Assembly: GCA_965227095.1 (NCBI GenBank)
Contig: CBDDFL010000001.1
Location: 1,798,001-1,862,000 of the forward strand
Direction of reading: 5' to 3'
Source: JANQMY01 sp965227095
GTDB taxonomy: Bacteria > Pseudomonadota > Alphaproteobacteria > JANQMY01
Length of the DNA: 64,000 nt
Position numbers and translations under genes: made by a program. The stretch's first letter is position 1. Each line of letters begins with the position of its first letter. Below the pieces are notes generated by a model. The model worked only from the letters and a program-made list of their open reading frames with translations, was not told the DNA's origin and did not search any database. Below are positions 15,407 through 25,054 of this stretch, in pieces.

Positions 15407-17860
15407 GTGTCGAAAAAGAAGCTTGTAATCGTCGGAAATGGCATGGCACCGGGAAGAGTTCTGGACCGTCTTCTTGAACAAGATCCTGATGCCTATGACG
15501 TAACGATTTTCAACGCCGAACCCAGGGTCAATTATGATCGCATCATGCTCTCTCCGGTCTTGTCAGGCGAAAAATCGTTCGACGAGATCATCATTCACAA
15601 TGATGAATGGTACGCAGAGCACAATATCTGTCTGTACAAGGGGAAACGCGTAACCCAAATTGACCGTGCGGCAAAAAGTGTCGCCGCGGATGATGGAACC
15701 GAAGTTTCCTATGACACATTGTTGATTGCCACCGGATCGGCGCCCGTAGTCATACCAATGCCTGGCCATGATTTGGCGGGCGTTTTGACGTACCGTGATT
15801 TGGACGATGTCGAAAAAATGCTTGCCTATGCCAAAAAAGGCGGAAGGGCGGTTGTGATCGGCGGAGGGCTTCTTGGCTTGGAAGCGGCCGCCGGTCTGAA
15901 GATGCGCGGCATGGAGGTAACGGTACTGCATTTGATGCCTACACTGATGGAACGTCAGTTAGACGAAGCAGCGGGGTCTCTTTTAGAAAAAGCCATCACC
16001 GACCGCGGTATCACTGTCATCACAAAGGCCAATTCCAAGGAAATCGTTGGAACAAATCATGTGGAAGGTGTGAGCCTTGATGATGGCACTTTTGTTCCCG
16101 CGGATTTGGTGTGCATGGCTGTTGGTATTCGCCCAAGTAAAACGCTGGCCGAAACGGCCGGGTTGACTGTTGATCGGGGTATAGTGGTCGATGACCACAT
16201 GCGGACCTCTGATCCGGACATCTTTGCGGTTGGGGAATGTGTGGAACATCGCGGCCAGTGTTACGGACTGGTTGCGCCGCTGTATGAAATGGCCAAGGTC
16301 ATTGCCGATCAGTTAGCCGACGACAGAGAGTCCGCATATACCGGATCCGTCACGTCCACCAAGCTAAAAGTAACCGGTGTAGATCTTTTCTCCGCCGGTG
16401 ATTTTGCGGATGGCGATGGACGAGAAGAAATCGTGTTTCGAGATGCTGCATTGGGTGTCTATAAGCGGCTTGTGCTTGAAGACAACCGCATCGTCGGAAT
16501 CGTTCTGTATGGCGATACAGTGGATGGGGCATGGTTCTTTCAATTGATGAAGGATCAAACCGATATCTCGGACCAAAGAGAGACGCTGATATTCGGACCC
16601 GCATTTGCGGAAGGCGGTGCCGTGGACCCTATGGCAGCCGTTGTAGCCTTACCAGATGAATCAGAAATCTGCGGCTGTAACGGCGTTTGCAAGGGAACAA
16701 TCCTTTCGGCAATTTCGGACCAAGGTCTCGCATCGCTTGATGACGTGCGGGCCCATACAAAAGCATCTTCCTCTTGCGGGACTTGTACGCCTCTCGTGGA
16801 AAAACTATTGGCTTTAAGTCTTGGAGACGACTTTGAGCTAAACGCGATCAAGCCAATGTGTGGGTGTACCGACTTTAGTCACGAAGAAGTCAGGCGGGTC
16901 ATCGTTGCTCAACAACTTAAGTCCCTTCATGCTGTCTTTCAGACATTGGAATGGAAGACGTCGTGCGGTTGCGCGAAGTGCCGGCCCGCACTGAATTATT
17001 ATCTGCTGTGCGCATGGCCGGATGAATATGCGGATGACGCTCAGTCGCGTTTCATCAATGAACGTGCGCACGCCAATATTCAGAAAGATGGCACATTCTC
17101 GGTGGTGCCTCGCATGTGGGGGGGCATGACCACGCCAGACCAATTGCGGGCCATCGCAGATGTTGCGGACAAATTCGCTATCCCAACCGTTAAAGTGACC
17201 GGTGGTCAACGCATCGATCTGTTGGGAGTCAAAAAAGAAGATCTTCCAAGCGTATGGGGCGATCTCAACGCCGCGGGTTTGGTTTCGGGTCATGCCTATG
17301 CAAAGGGATTACGCACGGTAAAGACATGTGTGGGAACGGATTGGTGTCGGTTCGGCACGCAGGATTCCACCGGTCTTGGTATCAAGCTTGAGAAATTTTT
17401 GTGGGGGTCCTGGACCCCTCACAAGGTCAAACTGGCTGTTTCCGGGTGTCCAAGAAATTGTGCGGAAGCAACATGCAAAGATATAGGCGTTGTCTGTGTG
17501 GACAGTGGGTATGAAATCCACTTTGCCGGTGCGGCCGGAATGCATGTGAAAGCCACCGAACTTTTGTGCCGTGTGAATACGGAAGAAGAGGTGATGGAAT
17601 ACACCGGCGCCCTGATGCAAATGTATCGGGAACAGGCGGCCTATCTAGATCGCATCTATAAATGGGCGGACAAGGTAGGCACCGATCACATCCGACAAGT
17701 GTTGACGGAAGATCATGATACCCGGAAGTCTTATTTTGATCGTTTTGTTCATTCGCAAAAAAGAATGCAAGTCGATCCTTGGGCGGAACGTGCGGCAGGT
17801 AAGGAACAGAACGAGTTTACGCCGCTGTCTATGGAGCGGGCGGGGGAGCTTGTGCAATGA
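15407..17860 (+). CDS. nirB: assimilatory nitrite reductase [NAD(P)H] large subunit
   Basis: 817 residues. Order: FAD-binding Rossmann fold (IVGNGMAPGRVL, residues 7-18), NAD(P) site (VVIGGGLLGLEAAAGL near 148), [2Fe-2S] BFD-like domain (CGCNGVC near 421 with CGTC near 457), a second Cys cluster (CGC near 484 and CGCAKC near 523), then the nitrite/sulfite reductase domain with siroheme-[4Fe-4S] cysteines TCVGTDWCRFG (near 640) and SGCPRNCAEATC (near 678). It reduces nitrite to ammonium with six electrons. A GTG preceded at six bases by GGAG was chosen; ATG at 15395 is possible. Its stop overlaps nirD. Confidence 0.97.
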   Translation: MSKKKLVIVGNGMAPGRVLDRLLEQDPDAYDVTIFNAEPRVNYDRIMLSPVLSGEKSFDEIIIHNDEWYAEHNICLYKGKRVTQIDRAAKSVAADDGTEVSYDTLLIATGSAPVVIPMPGHDLAGVLTYRDLDDVEKMLAYAKKGGRAVVIGGGLLGLEAAAGLKMRGMEVTVLHLMPTLMERQLDEAAGSLLEKAITDRGITVITKANSKEIVGTNHVEGVSLDDGTFVPADLVCMAVGIRPSKTLAETAGLTVDRGIVVDDHMRTSDPDIFAVGECVEHRGQCYGLVAPLYEMAKVIADQLADDRESAYTGSVTSTKLKVTGVDLFSAGDFADGDGREEIVFRDAALGVYKRLVLEDNRIVGIVLYGDTVDGAWFFQLMKDQTDISDQRETLIFGPAFAEGGAVDPMAAVVALPDESEICGCNGVCKGTILSAISDQGLASLDDVRAHTKASSSCGTCTPLVEKLLALSLGDDFELNAIKPMCGCTDFSHEEVRRVIVAQQLKSLHAVFQTLEWKTSCGCAKCRPALNYYLLCAWPDEYADDAQSRFINERAHANIQKDGTFSVVPRMWGGMTTPDQLRAIADVADKFAIPTVKVTGGQRIDLLGVKKEDLPSVWGDLNAAGLVSGHAYAKGLRTVKTCVGTDWCRFGTQDSTGLGIKLEKFLWGSWTPHKVKLAVSGCPRNCAEATCKDIGVVCVDSGYEIHFAGAAGMHVKATELLCRVNTEEEVMEYTGALMQMYREQAAYLDRIYKWADKVGTDHIRQVLTEDHDTRKSYFDRFVHSQKRMQVDPWAERAAGKEQNEFTPLSMERAGELVQ

Positions 17861-18201
17861 GCCTGGCCGGAGATACCTGGGTTGAGGTCTGTCCCCTTAC
17901 GGAAATTCCGAAGCGTGGTGCACGTGTTCTCAAAACACCGACCGGCTGTGTCGCGCTTTTCAGAACTGTCAATGACGAGGTGTTTGCCCTTGACGATGAA
18001 TGTCCACACAAAAAAGGTCCTCTTAGTCAGGGTATTGTCCATGGCAATACGGTGACCTGCCCGTTGCATAATTGGGTGATTTCGCTTGAAAGCGGCGAAG
18101 CGGAGGGGGCTGATCAGGGGCAAACAAAATCCCATCGTATCAAGGTGGTAGAGGGGCGTGTATTGCTTGCAGTGTCGGGCAGCGCGAACTGTGCCGCATG
18201 A
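17857..18201 (+). CDS. nirD: nitrite reductase small subunit, Rieske [2Fe-2S] protein
   Basis: 114 residues. The Rieske motifs are present: CPHKKGPLSQG supplies Cys-His of the first box and CPLHNWVIS the second. This small subunit of NirBD transfers electrons or stabilises the siroheme subunit. The ATG overlaps the nirB stop (ATGA) and its own stop overlaps the nasA start (ATGA), so all three are translationally coupled. Confidence 0.95.
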   Translation: MSLAGDTWVEVCPLTEIPKRGARVLKTPTGCVALFRTVNDEVFALDDECPHKKGPLSQGIVHGNTVTCPLHNWVISLESGEAEGADQGQTKSHRIKVVEGRVLLAVSGSANCAA

Positions 18202-20888
18202 ACGCGCCTGTTGGATCACCAGAAATTAGACGAACAAAGACCTCATGCCCCTATTGTGGCGTGGGGTGTGGCGTGGTGGTGGAAGGGACTCCGGACCACG
18301 TGGTTGTATCTGGTGATCCCGATCATCCGGCCAATTTTGGCCGCCTTTGTTCCAAGGGTGCTGCGTTGGGTGAAACAATCGGGTTATCCGGTCGCTTGCT
18401 TCATCCCCTTAAAAACGGGAAACGGACCACCTGGGCGGATGCCACAACAACGATTGCTGATAAGTTTTCCGAAACCATAGCCGATCATGGACCGGACTCT
18501 GTAGCGTTCTACGTTTCGGGTCAGATCTTGATTGAGGATTATTACGTTGCAAACAAGCTGATGAAAGGGTTCATCGGCTCGGCAAACATTGACACGAATT
18601 CTCGTCTTTGCATGGCGTCGTCTGTAGCGGGACACAAGCGGGCATTTGGGTCCGATACAGTGCCTGGCATTTATGAAGACCTTGAATTGGCGGACCTCAT
18701 CGTGCTGGTAGGGTCCAATTTGGCCTGGTGCCATCCCGTTCTGTATCAGCGCATTGCCGCGTCAAAAAAGGCAAGGCCGGGTATGCGGATCGTCGTTATC
18801 GATCCACGTGAAACACCAACATGTGACATTGCAGATTTGCACCTCCCTTTGGCTCCCGGCAGCGACGTGGCCTTGTTTCAAGGATTGTTTAATGCACTCA
18901 AGCTGGGGGACGTGTGCGACCGCGCGTTTGTCGCGCGGCACACAAACAATGTGCAATCGGTTGCGGCTTCCGCAAAACCCTACGACATATTTACCGTGTC
19001 TGAAGCAACAGGTCTGCCTATAGAGGACATTTCAACATTCTATAATTGGTTTGCTGCAACCGAAAAGACGGTGACTGTTTATTCCCAAGGTGTCAATCAG
19101 GCGGAAGATGGCACGGATCGGGTGAACACCATCATTAATGCTCATTTATTCACGGGACGCATTGGGCGCCCGGGAATGGGGCCGTTCTCCGTCACGGGAC
19201 AACCAGATGCGATGGGCGGCCGCGAAGTTGGCGGTTTGGCTAATCAGCTCGCCTGTCATATGGAGCTAGATAACCCAGATGACCGACGCCGTGTTCAGCA
19301 GTTTTGGGATAGCCCGAAGATCGCAACCAAACCCGGTTTAATGGCTGTCGACTTGTTTGACGCTGTTTACGAGGGGCACATTAAAGCGATCTGGATTATG
19401 GCGACGAACCCGGTGGTCAGTATGCCGAATGCCAACAAAGTGCGCGAAGCTCTACGCCGATGCGACTTTGTCGTGGTGTCGGACGTAATGGCGCATACGG
19501 ATACATCGCGATACGCAGATATTGTTTTGCCATCGACCGCGTGGGGCGAAAAAAACGGGACGGTTACAAACTCGGAAAGACGGATGTCGCGTCAACGTTC
19601 CTTCCTCACAGCGCCCGGAGAAGCTAAGGACGATTGGCGCCAATTTTGCGATGTGGCGGCAAAAATGGGATGGGCAAGATCATTTTCATATGAGAATGGG
19701 CACCAGATCTTCCAAGAGTATGCCAGGTTGACCGCGTTCCAGAATGACGGCCGCCGGGACTTAGACCTGGGCGGATTGGCGACCCTTGATAGCATCGGAT
19801 ACAACCAATTTCCACCTACTCTGTGGCCAGTCGCCACGCCGGACGGGGAATCCCGGTCTCGGTTTTTCGAAGATGGTTTGTTCTATACCAAAGACCGGCG
19901 AGCGAACTTTGTCACGCCAGCCCCTCGGCTATCGACGCGCAATGAATCCGCGTACCCGTTGATTCTGAACACAGGGCGAAATCGCGATCAATGGCACACT
20001 ATGACACGCACGGGCATTTCGCCCACGTTAAGCCAACATTTGTGCGAGCCCTATGTGGCACTGTCACCCGTGGATGCAACGCGTTATGCAGTTCAAGAAG
20101 CAGATATTGCTCGGATAACATCTCCCTACGGATTAATGCTATCACGGGTTCATATTTCTGATCGACAAAATCCCGGGTCTGTGTTTGTCCCGATGCATTG
20201 GACGGACCAATTCGCCAGCAACGCGCGGGTTGATGCCTTGGTTGCTCCCAAAACAGATCGGGTCTCCGGGCAGCCGGCGTCCAAATCAACCGCGGTGAAA
20301 ATCGAAAAGGCGGATCTTGATTGGTTCGGATTTGTTCTCTTTACTGATGACCCATCGGCAGATCGCGAAAGGTGGCCGTTTGAGTACTGGGCGTTGTCTT
20401 ATTCCCGTCGTGGATACCGCCTAGAAATTGCCGGTAAAGGGCCGTTGGATGTTGCGCGTGAAAAAGTGACCGACTGCTTTTTTTCAAACAAAAGGGCGGT
20501 CGAGACCAGCCAACTCATCGAGTATGATGATGTTGCTGCGGGACATCATCGCGCCGCTCTATTTGTTGAGGGCGTGTTGCGCGCGCTGGTTCTGTTGGGG
20601 CCTAAACCGGTTTCCGCATCCCGCAGTTGGCTGACAGATCTTTCGGGAAGAAGGTTGGATCCCCCTATGCGTCAACGCCTCCTTGCGGGTCGACCGGGCG
20701 GAGAGATTGCGGATCCGGGTCCAATTGTTTGTTCTTGCATGAATGTGGGGGCTAACACCATCTTGGACGCAGTAACAGCGGGCTGCAAATCCGTTGAAGA
20801 AATCGGTATGGAAACCAAAGCCGGTACCAATTGTGGGTCGTGCGTGTCTGAACTCCGCCGTTTTGTCGAGGCAAAGATTGATGCCTAA
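18198..20888 (+). CDS. nasA: assimilatory nitrate reductase catalytic subunit (Mo-bisMGD)
   Basis: 896 residues. N-terminal [4Fe-4S] cysteines C17, C20, C24 and C51 (CPYCGVGC...RLCSKG) open the molybdopterin oxidoreductase fold. VTGQPDAMGGREVGG near 330 is the conserved NasA/NapA segment. The molydopterin-dinucleotide domain follows (LNTGRNRDQWHTMTRTG near 590), and a C-terminal BFD-like [2Fe-2S] domain carries CSCMN near 845 and CGSC near 878. It reduces nitrate to nitrite in the cytoplasm. The C-terminal Fe-S domain is typical of NasA rather than NapA. It overlaps nirD upstream and the siroheme gene downstream (8 bases). Confidence 0.96.
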   Translation: MNAPVGSPEIRRTKTSCPYCGVGCGVVVEGTPDHVVVSGDPDHPANFGRLCSKGAALGETIGLSGRLLHPLKNGKRTTWADATTTIADKFSETIADHGPDSVAFYVSGQILIEDYYVANKLMKGFIGSANIDTNSRLCMASSVAGHKRAFGSDTVPGIYEDLELADLIVLVGSNLAWCHPVLYQRIAASKKARPGMRIVVIDPRETPTCDIADLHLPLAPGSDVALFQGLFNALKLGDVCDRAFVARHTNNVQSVAASAKPYDIFTVSEATGLPIEDISTFYNWFAATEKTVTVYSQGVNQAEDGTDRVNTIINAHLFTGRIGRPGMGPFSVTGQPDAMGGREVGGLANQLACHMELDNPDDRRRVQQFWDSPKIATKPGLMAVDLFDAVYEGHIKAIWIMATNPVVSMPNANKVREALRRCDFVVVSDVMAHTDTSRYADIVLPSTAWGEKNGTVTNSERRMSRQRSFLTAPGEAKDDWRQFCDVAAKMGWARSFSYENGHQIFQEYARLTAFQNDGRRDLDLGGLATLDSIGYNQFPPTLWPVATPDGESRSRFFEDGLFYTKDRRANFVTPAPRLSTRNESAYPLILNTGRNRDQWHTMTRTGISPTLSQHLCEPYVALSPVDATRYAVQEADIARITSPYGLMLSRVHISDRQNPGSVFVPMHWTDQFASNARVDALVAPKTDRVSGQPASKSTAVKIEKADLDWFGFVLFTDDPSADRERWPFEYWALSYSRRGYRLEIAGKGPLDVAREKVTDCFFSNKRAVETSQLIEYDDVAAGHHRAALFVEGVLRALVLLGPKPVSASRSWLTDLSGRRLDPPMRQRLLAGRPGGEIADPGPIVCSCMNVGANTILDAVTAGCKSVEEIGMETKAGTNCGSCVSELRRFVEAKIDA

Positions 20889-21795
20889 AAAATTCTTGGA
20901 TGACCCGGCAACCTCACGATGCCTTTTGACTGGAAAAGGCTATGTTGAACTAGCGGCAAAATGCGCGCTCATCGGCAACGAACATAATACACAAGAAGGA
21001 CGCGTGACGCTTGTTGGAGCGGGGCCCGGCGATCCGGACTTGCTTACAGTGAAGGCCGTAAAAGTCCTTCAAAGTGCGGATGTTGTTCTGTTTGATGATC
21101 TTGTTTCGCAAGAGGTTTTGGAACTCGCCCGTGCGACAGCGCATAAGATACTTGTGGGCAAGCGGGGGGGACGTGTTTCGTGTCGGCAAGATGAAATTAA
21201 TGCCGCTATGTTGGTGCTCGCGAAGAAGGGACTGCATGTGGTGCGCCTTAAATCGGGCGACCCGATGATTTTTGGCCGCGCGGGGGAAGAGATCGAAGCC
21301 TTACGACAAGCGGGAATCGATGTTGAGATCGTTCCGGGCATAACAGCATCGTTGGGAGCGGCCTCCAGTCTAAAAGTGTCACTTACGCACCGTGACCATG
21401 CACAAGCGGTCAAATTCATCACTGCGCACAGTCGTAAAGGCGAATTGCCGGATATGGATTGGCGTGCTTGTGCCGATGGCAACACCACTTTGATCCTTTA
21501 CATGGGCGGACGGACAGCACCGATGGCTGCTGAGAAACTCCTCGGGGAGGGCCTCGCGTGCGAGACACCGGTTGTGGTGATGTGGTCTGTGTCGAGGCCT
21601 GATCAACGGCACCGCACAATGTATTTACGGGACCTTGCGGACACAGTTATTTCGACTGAACAACCGGTAATTGTCTGTATCGGACATGTTTTTGCCAATG
21701 TTACCAAGAAGTCGGCCCCGTTCGCGGCAAACAAAGCCTCCTGCGTCAGTCCGGCGCTCGCGCATCAGAAACAGCTTGATATTGCATCGCCGTAA
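20881..21795 (+). CDS. cobA: uroporphyrinogen-III C-methyltransferase (siroheme/cobalamin branch)
   Basis: 304 residues. VGAGPGDPDLLTVKAVKVLQ near residue 45 and RLKSGDPMIFGRAGEE near 125 are the SAM-binding and signature boxes of SUMT, followed by VPGITASLGAASSL. It methylates uroporphyrinogen III at C2 and C7 to precorrin-2, the precursor of the siroheme in NirB. The dehydrogenase/ferrochelatase (CysG-N) domain is absent, so those steps must be encoded elsewhere. The N-terminal 40 residues extend beyond the usual domain. The ATG overlaps the nasA stop by 8 bases. It may also be called cysG or nasE-like; siroheme supply is the evident role here. Confidence 0.93.
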   Translation: MPKKFLDDPATSRCLLTGKGYVELAAKCALIGNEHNTQEGRVTLVGAGPGDPDLLTVKAVKVLQSADVVLFDDLVSQEVLELARATAHKILVGKRGGRVSCRQDEINAAMLVLAKKGLHVVRLKSGDPMIFGRAGEEIEALRQAGIDVEIVPGITASLGAASSLKVSLTHRDHAQAVKFITAHSRKGELPDMDWRACADGNTTLILYMGGRTAPMAAEKLLGEGLACETPVVVMWSVSRPDQRHRTMYLRDLADTVISTEQPVIVCIGHVFANVTKKSAPFAANKASCVSPALAHQKQLDIASP

Positions 21796-21831
21796 TGAGA
21801 TATTGTGCAGTGCAAAAGCGTGGTTTAGGAA

Positions 21832-22431
21832 ATGGCATCCACTTGGGATACGCCGCTCATCGTATTGCTCATCGACAGTAACGCCGACAGGGCGAAAATT
21901 GTCGAGGAGGGACTGAAGGGAGCGGCCGTCGTGAAACAAGCGTCGGAACTTCATGGCGCGGAATTGTTGGGTCTGGTGCGGCAGCTTCAACCGGATGCCA
22001 TCATCATCGATTGCGACTCTCCAGATCGCGATACGATCGAAAACCTGCAACTTGTTGCCCGCGAAAATCCAAAACCAGTGGTCATGTTTGTTGAAGACGG
22101 CGACGGCGAACTGTCTAAAGACGCTGTGCGCGCGGGTGTCAGTGCGTATATCGTCGATGGGCTTTCCACAAAACGGGTTTTGCCCGTGCTCGAGATTGCG
22201 ATCGAGCGCTTCAAAATGGTCGATGCCTTGATGCGTGACCTTCAGAAGTCAAAGGAAGACCTGGAAGCGCGTAAAGTGATTGAACGCGCGAAGGGCATTC
22301 TGATGGAAAAACGTAAGATCTCTGAAAATGAAGCGTATTCGACATTGCGCAGCATAGCGATGAAACAAGGGAAAAAGATGAAGGAGATTGCAGAAAACAT
22401 TCTGTCTGTTTCCAGCCTCTTTGAAGAGTGA
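21832..22431 (+). CDS. nasT: nitrate-responsive ANTAR antiterminator NasT
   Basis: 199 residues. A receiver-like N-domain (VLLIDSNADRAKIVEEGL, then DAIIIDCDSPDRD near residue 60) is followed by a coiled linker and a C-terminal ANTAR RNA-binding domain (ARKVIERAKGILMEKRKIS then EAYSTLRSIAMKQGKKMKEI). ANTAR proteins bind pairs of hexaloop hairpins and prevent early termination. NasT is held by NasS, encoded 17 bases downstream, when nitrate is absent. A candidate target lies in the leader at 9275-9366. AGGA before the ATG supports the start. The 36-base gap after cobA suggests cotranscription. Confidence 0.95.
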   Translation: MASTWDTPLIVLLIDSNADRAKIVEEGLKGAAVVKQASELHGAELLGLVRQLQPDAIIIDCDSPDRDTIENLQLVARENPKPVVMFVEDGDGELSKDAVRAGVSAYIVDGLSTKRVLPVLEIAIERFKMVDALMRDLQKSKEDLEARKVIERAKGILMEKRKISENEAYSTLRSIAMKQGKKMKEIAENILSVSSLFEE

Positions 22432-22448
22432 GTAGTACGGGTAGTTGA

Positions 22449-23714
22449 ATGGTGACGGAAGATATTACAATCGGGTTTGTTCCGCTCACGGATTCAGCGC
22501 CGCTTATCCTGGCCAAAGAAAAGGGATTGTTTGAAAAGTATAAGCTGAATGTAACGCTCAGCCGGGAAAACTCTTGGTCTCAAATCAGAGATAAACTTAC
22601 ATCCGGTGCGATCGATGCAGCTCACATGCTTGCTCCGATGATACCCGCAAGTTGGTTAGGAGAAGCACCGTTCACAGAGCGTTTCGTTACGGCACTTACC
22701 CTCAATCTAAACGGCAATGCCGTTACGGTGTCTAACGAGTTGTATGAACAACTCACTCAAGCGGACCGGGACGCTATGTTGGAACGCCCGGTCTCGGCCC
22801 GCGCCTTGAGAAAAGTCATCGCTCAAAAGATTGAACGCGGGGAAGAACCTCTAACCATTGGTGCTGTCTTTCCCTTTTCATCACATAACTATGCCCTCAG
22901 ATATTGGCTTGGCGCCGAGGGGATCAATCCAGATCGCGACGTGCGGATGGTTGTAGCGCCGCCGCCATTTATGGTGGAACAACTCGAAAAAGGGATCGTC
23001 GATGCATTTTGTGTCGGTGAGCCCTGGAACACGATGGCAGAACATCGGGGACTGGGCCGTACGATCGTCACCTCCGCCGAAATTTGGCGCAACACACCGG
23101 AGAAGGTGCTTGGCGTTCGCGAAACATGGGCCAATGAAAACCCCGATATTCACCACCGTCTGTTATCGGCTGTTCTTGAAGCTCTCGTCTCTCTAGATCG
23201 GCCAGAAATGCGCCAGGAAGCGTTCTCTCTTTTACTGCAAGACGGTTACGTGCCGGTTCCCGCGGCAGTTCTGGCACCCGCCTTGACAGGACGTGGAATT
23301 TTACAGAACCGCAAAAGTTTGGTGGAGAGTGACGATTTCCTTATTTTTCATCATTATGCGGCGAATTTTCCATGGCGGTCCCATGCATTGTGGTATCTCA
23401 CCCAAATGGCGCGGTGGGGACAGATAAAGAATCCAATCGATATCAGAGAAATTGCGCAACGCGCCTATTTGCCGGAGACCTACCGCCAGGTCGCGCGCGA
23501 TTTGGGTGTTACTTACCCAACGCTAGACTACAAATTCGAAGGAAATGTGGATCATCCGTGGTTGATGCGTGAAGCGAGTGATGCGCTTGTCATGGCGAGA
23601 AGTTCGTTTGTCGATGGCGCCATCTTCAATCCGTCAGATGTTGGTGCTTACCTGGAGAGCTTTCTTCGACACAATATGCGGTTGGATACCCGGCGTGTCC
23701 TCAATAACGAATAG
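22449..23714 (+). CDS. nasS: cytoplasmic nitrate sensor NasS (NrtA-like, no signal peptide)
   Basis: 421 residues of the NrtA/CmpA binding-protein fold (ITIGFVPLTDSAPLILAKEK, FSSHNYALRYWLGAEGINPD, DAFCVGEPWNTMAEHRGLG) beginning directly at the domain with no signal peptide, as expected for the cytoplasmic sensor that sequesters NasT and frees it on binding nitrate or nitrite. Conserved binding-site segments parallel those of the periplasmic NrtA at 9464. It lies 17 bases after nasT and is the last gene before a strong hairpin at 23760. Confidence 0.94.
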   Translation: MVTEDITIGFVPLTDSAPLILAKEKGLFEKYKLNVTLSRENSWSQIRDKLTSGAIDAAHMLAPMIPASWLGEAPFTERFVTALTLNLNGNAVTVSNELYEQLTQADRDAMLERPVSARALRKVIAQKIERGEEPLTIGAVFPFSSHNYALRYWLGAEGINPDRDVRMVVAPPPFMVEQLEKGIVDAFCVGEPWNTMAEHRGLGRTIVTSAEIWRNTPEKVLGVRETWANENPDIHHRLLSAVLEALVSLDRPEMRQEAFSLLLQDGYVPVPAAVLAPALTGRGILQNRKSLVESDDFLIFHHYAANFPWRSHALWYLTQMARWGQIKNPIDIREIAQRAYLPETYRQVARDLGVTYPTLDYKFEGNVDHPWLMREASDALVMARSSFVDGAIFNPSDVGAYLESFLRHNMRLDTRRVLNNE

Positions 23715-23759
23715 CCGCGGTCCGAGTTTGCGCGAGAGCTAAATTCTTGAAATTGAACC

Positions 23760-23791
23760 AGATAGACGGGCGAAAAATCGTTCGTCTATCT
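23760..23791 (+). terminator. long hairpin after nasS, probable end of the nitrate operon
   Basis: AGATAGACG and CGTCTATCT pair perfectly; inside them two G-U wobbles and CGA/TCG continue the stem to 14 pairs around an AAAA loop. A T-run (GTTTTT) occurs 16 bases after the stem, and a second short stem (GGGGC/GCCCC) overlaps it. It could terminate the nas transcript, though the T-run is farther away than usual. Confidence 0.5.
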
Positions 23792-23991
23792 CAATATCGA
23801 TGGGGCGTTTTTGGTGTCTCTGCCCCTTCGATTTCCATTGATATGTGCAAATTTTTCTTGGATTCAGGCCAAGACTTACGCCGATATGGCGTCAGAACGT
23901 CCGTATACGGTGTAGAATATGGATTGTCTGGTCGACACAAATGCCCTCAATGACCTTGCTTTCGGAAAGGGCGCAGGCGTTTTTGGATTAC

Positions 23992-25053
23992 CTATGGTTC
24001 GATATATCCATACAACCGTTTCGCCTGCCATTCACCTGCGTCCCGGAAAAACAGAATCGCTTCCTTTTCCACGCGTTCAAGCACAATCATCTGCCCATCG
24101 GACTTCGGCAGGGCAAACCCTACTAAATGGCGAGGGACTTCACCGTCGGAATAAATGACGGTCCAAGTTTCCAATTGGTCAATATACCCGCCGCGCAAAT
24201 CTTGAAAATCCTCAAAGCCGAATATGTCATGCCACGTTCCCCCTCTACAGGTGGCGAGACCAAGTTTGCCATCATGGTTTCTTTTCACCCGTGTTATGAG
24301 ATCGTGCGCGTGATCGCCATCAAAATCTCCCGATAGCTGACGTGGAGCGAACGGCGCAGCGAGGGTGTATTGGTCAAGGTCGAGACCGCATTTCCCATAG
24401 GTTTCTATGTCTTCGTCTGTGAACTGGAGGCTCGCGGCATCTAGGGCTTGATCGCGTTCTTCTTTAGATCGCGGCCACGAAAGACAAGCATCAAATTTCA
24501 GGTAGTTCATTCGTGCCCTGGTGCCGGGCGTCGGATTCCCCAACCCATAGTCGACAATCTTTAACCACCCAATGCCATCTGTAGGAGAGGGGGCGGGTAA
24601 TGCGTTGCCTGACGGCTTGAACCCGCCCGTCCCCGCGAGGGCCGGGGATACGATAAAGGCCCGCACCTCTTGCGGCGCGTTGACACTTCCTTCGTTTGGA
24701 GCGGTGTTGTCGGCATTGCGAAAGTGCCATCCAAAAATATCTTTTGGATTTGGGGCACCGCGTAATGGGGGCGTGAGCGAGGTAAGATCGACGGCATCGC
24801 CAACAGGGTCGCCTTCATAAAGACGAATGGACCAACCAAGTTCTGCTCGAACCAGGGCAAAGACCCACCCATTTTCCAACGTTTCATAGAAGTTCTGATC
24901 GCCGGCAATAAATGGGAGTTGCTGGTCTTTACCTTCAATGCGTACGGTATGATGCGACGGGGTCGGGTTGCATTGCAGCTCCGCTGTTTGGGCGCACACG
25001 GCATTGCTAAGTGAGATATAGATTGCGGAAAAGACGAGGATAAACCGCAGCAT
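23992..25053 (-). CDS. exported protein with FG-GAP/VCBS-like segment
   Basis: 353 residues with a signal peptide (MLRFILVFSAIYISLSNAVC, cleavage after AQT or CAQ). The mature part contains SGDFDGDHAHDLITRVKRN near residue 250, resembling a calcium-binding FG-GAP/VCBS repeat unit, and a GWVFALVRAELGWSIRLYEG segment near 60. Related proteins of unknown function are common in proteobacteria. The ATG is preceded by GGAGGAGGAG located in the last codons of the upstream gene, one base away, so the two are translationally coupled. No enzymatic motif visible. Probably periplasmic or surface-located. Confidence 0.7.
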   Translation of the reverse strand: MLRFILVFSAIYISLSNAVCAQTAELQCNPTPSHHTVRIEGKDQQLPFIAGDQNFYETLENGWVFALVRAELGWSIRLYEGDPVGDAVDLTSLTPPLRGAPNPKDIFGWHFRNADNTAPNEGSVNAPQEVRAFIVSPALAGTGGFKPSGNALPAPSPTDGIGWLKIVDYGLGNPTPGTRARMNYLKFDACLSWPRSKEERDQALDAASLQFTDEDIETYGKCGLDLDQYTLAAPFAPRQLSGDFDGDHAHDLITRVKRNHDGKLGLATCRGGTWHDIFGFEDFQDLRGGYIDQLETWTVIYSDGEVPRHLVGFALPKSDGQMIVLERVEKEAILFFRDAGEWQAKRLYGYIEP

Positions 25054-25054
25054 T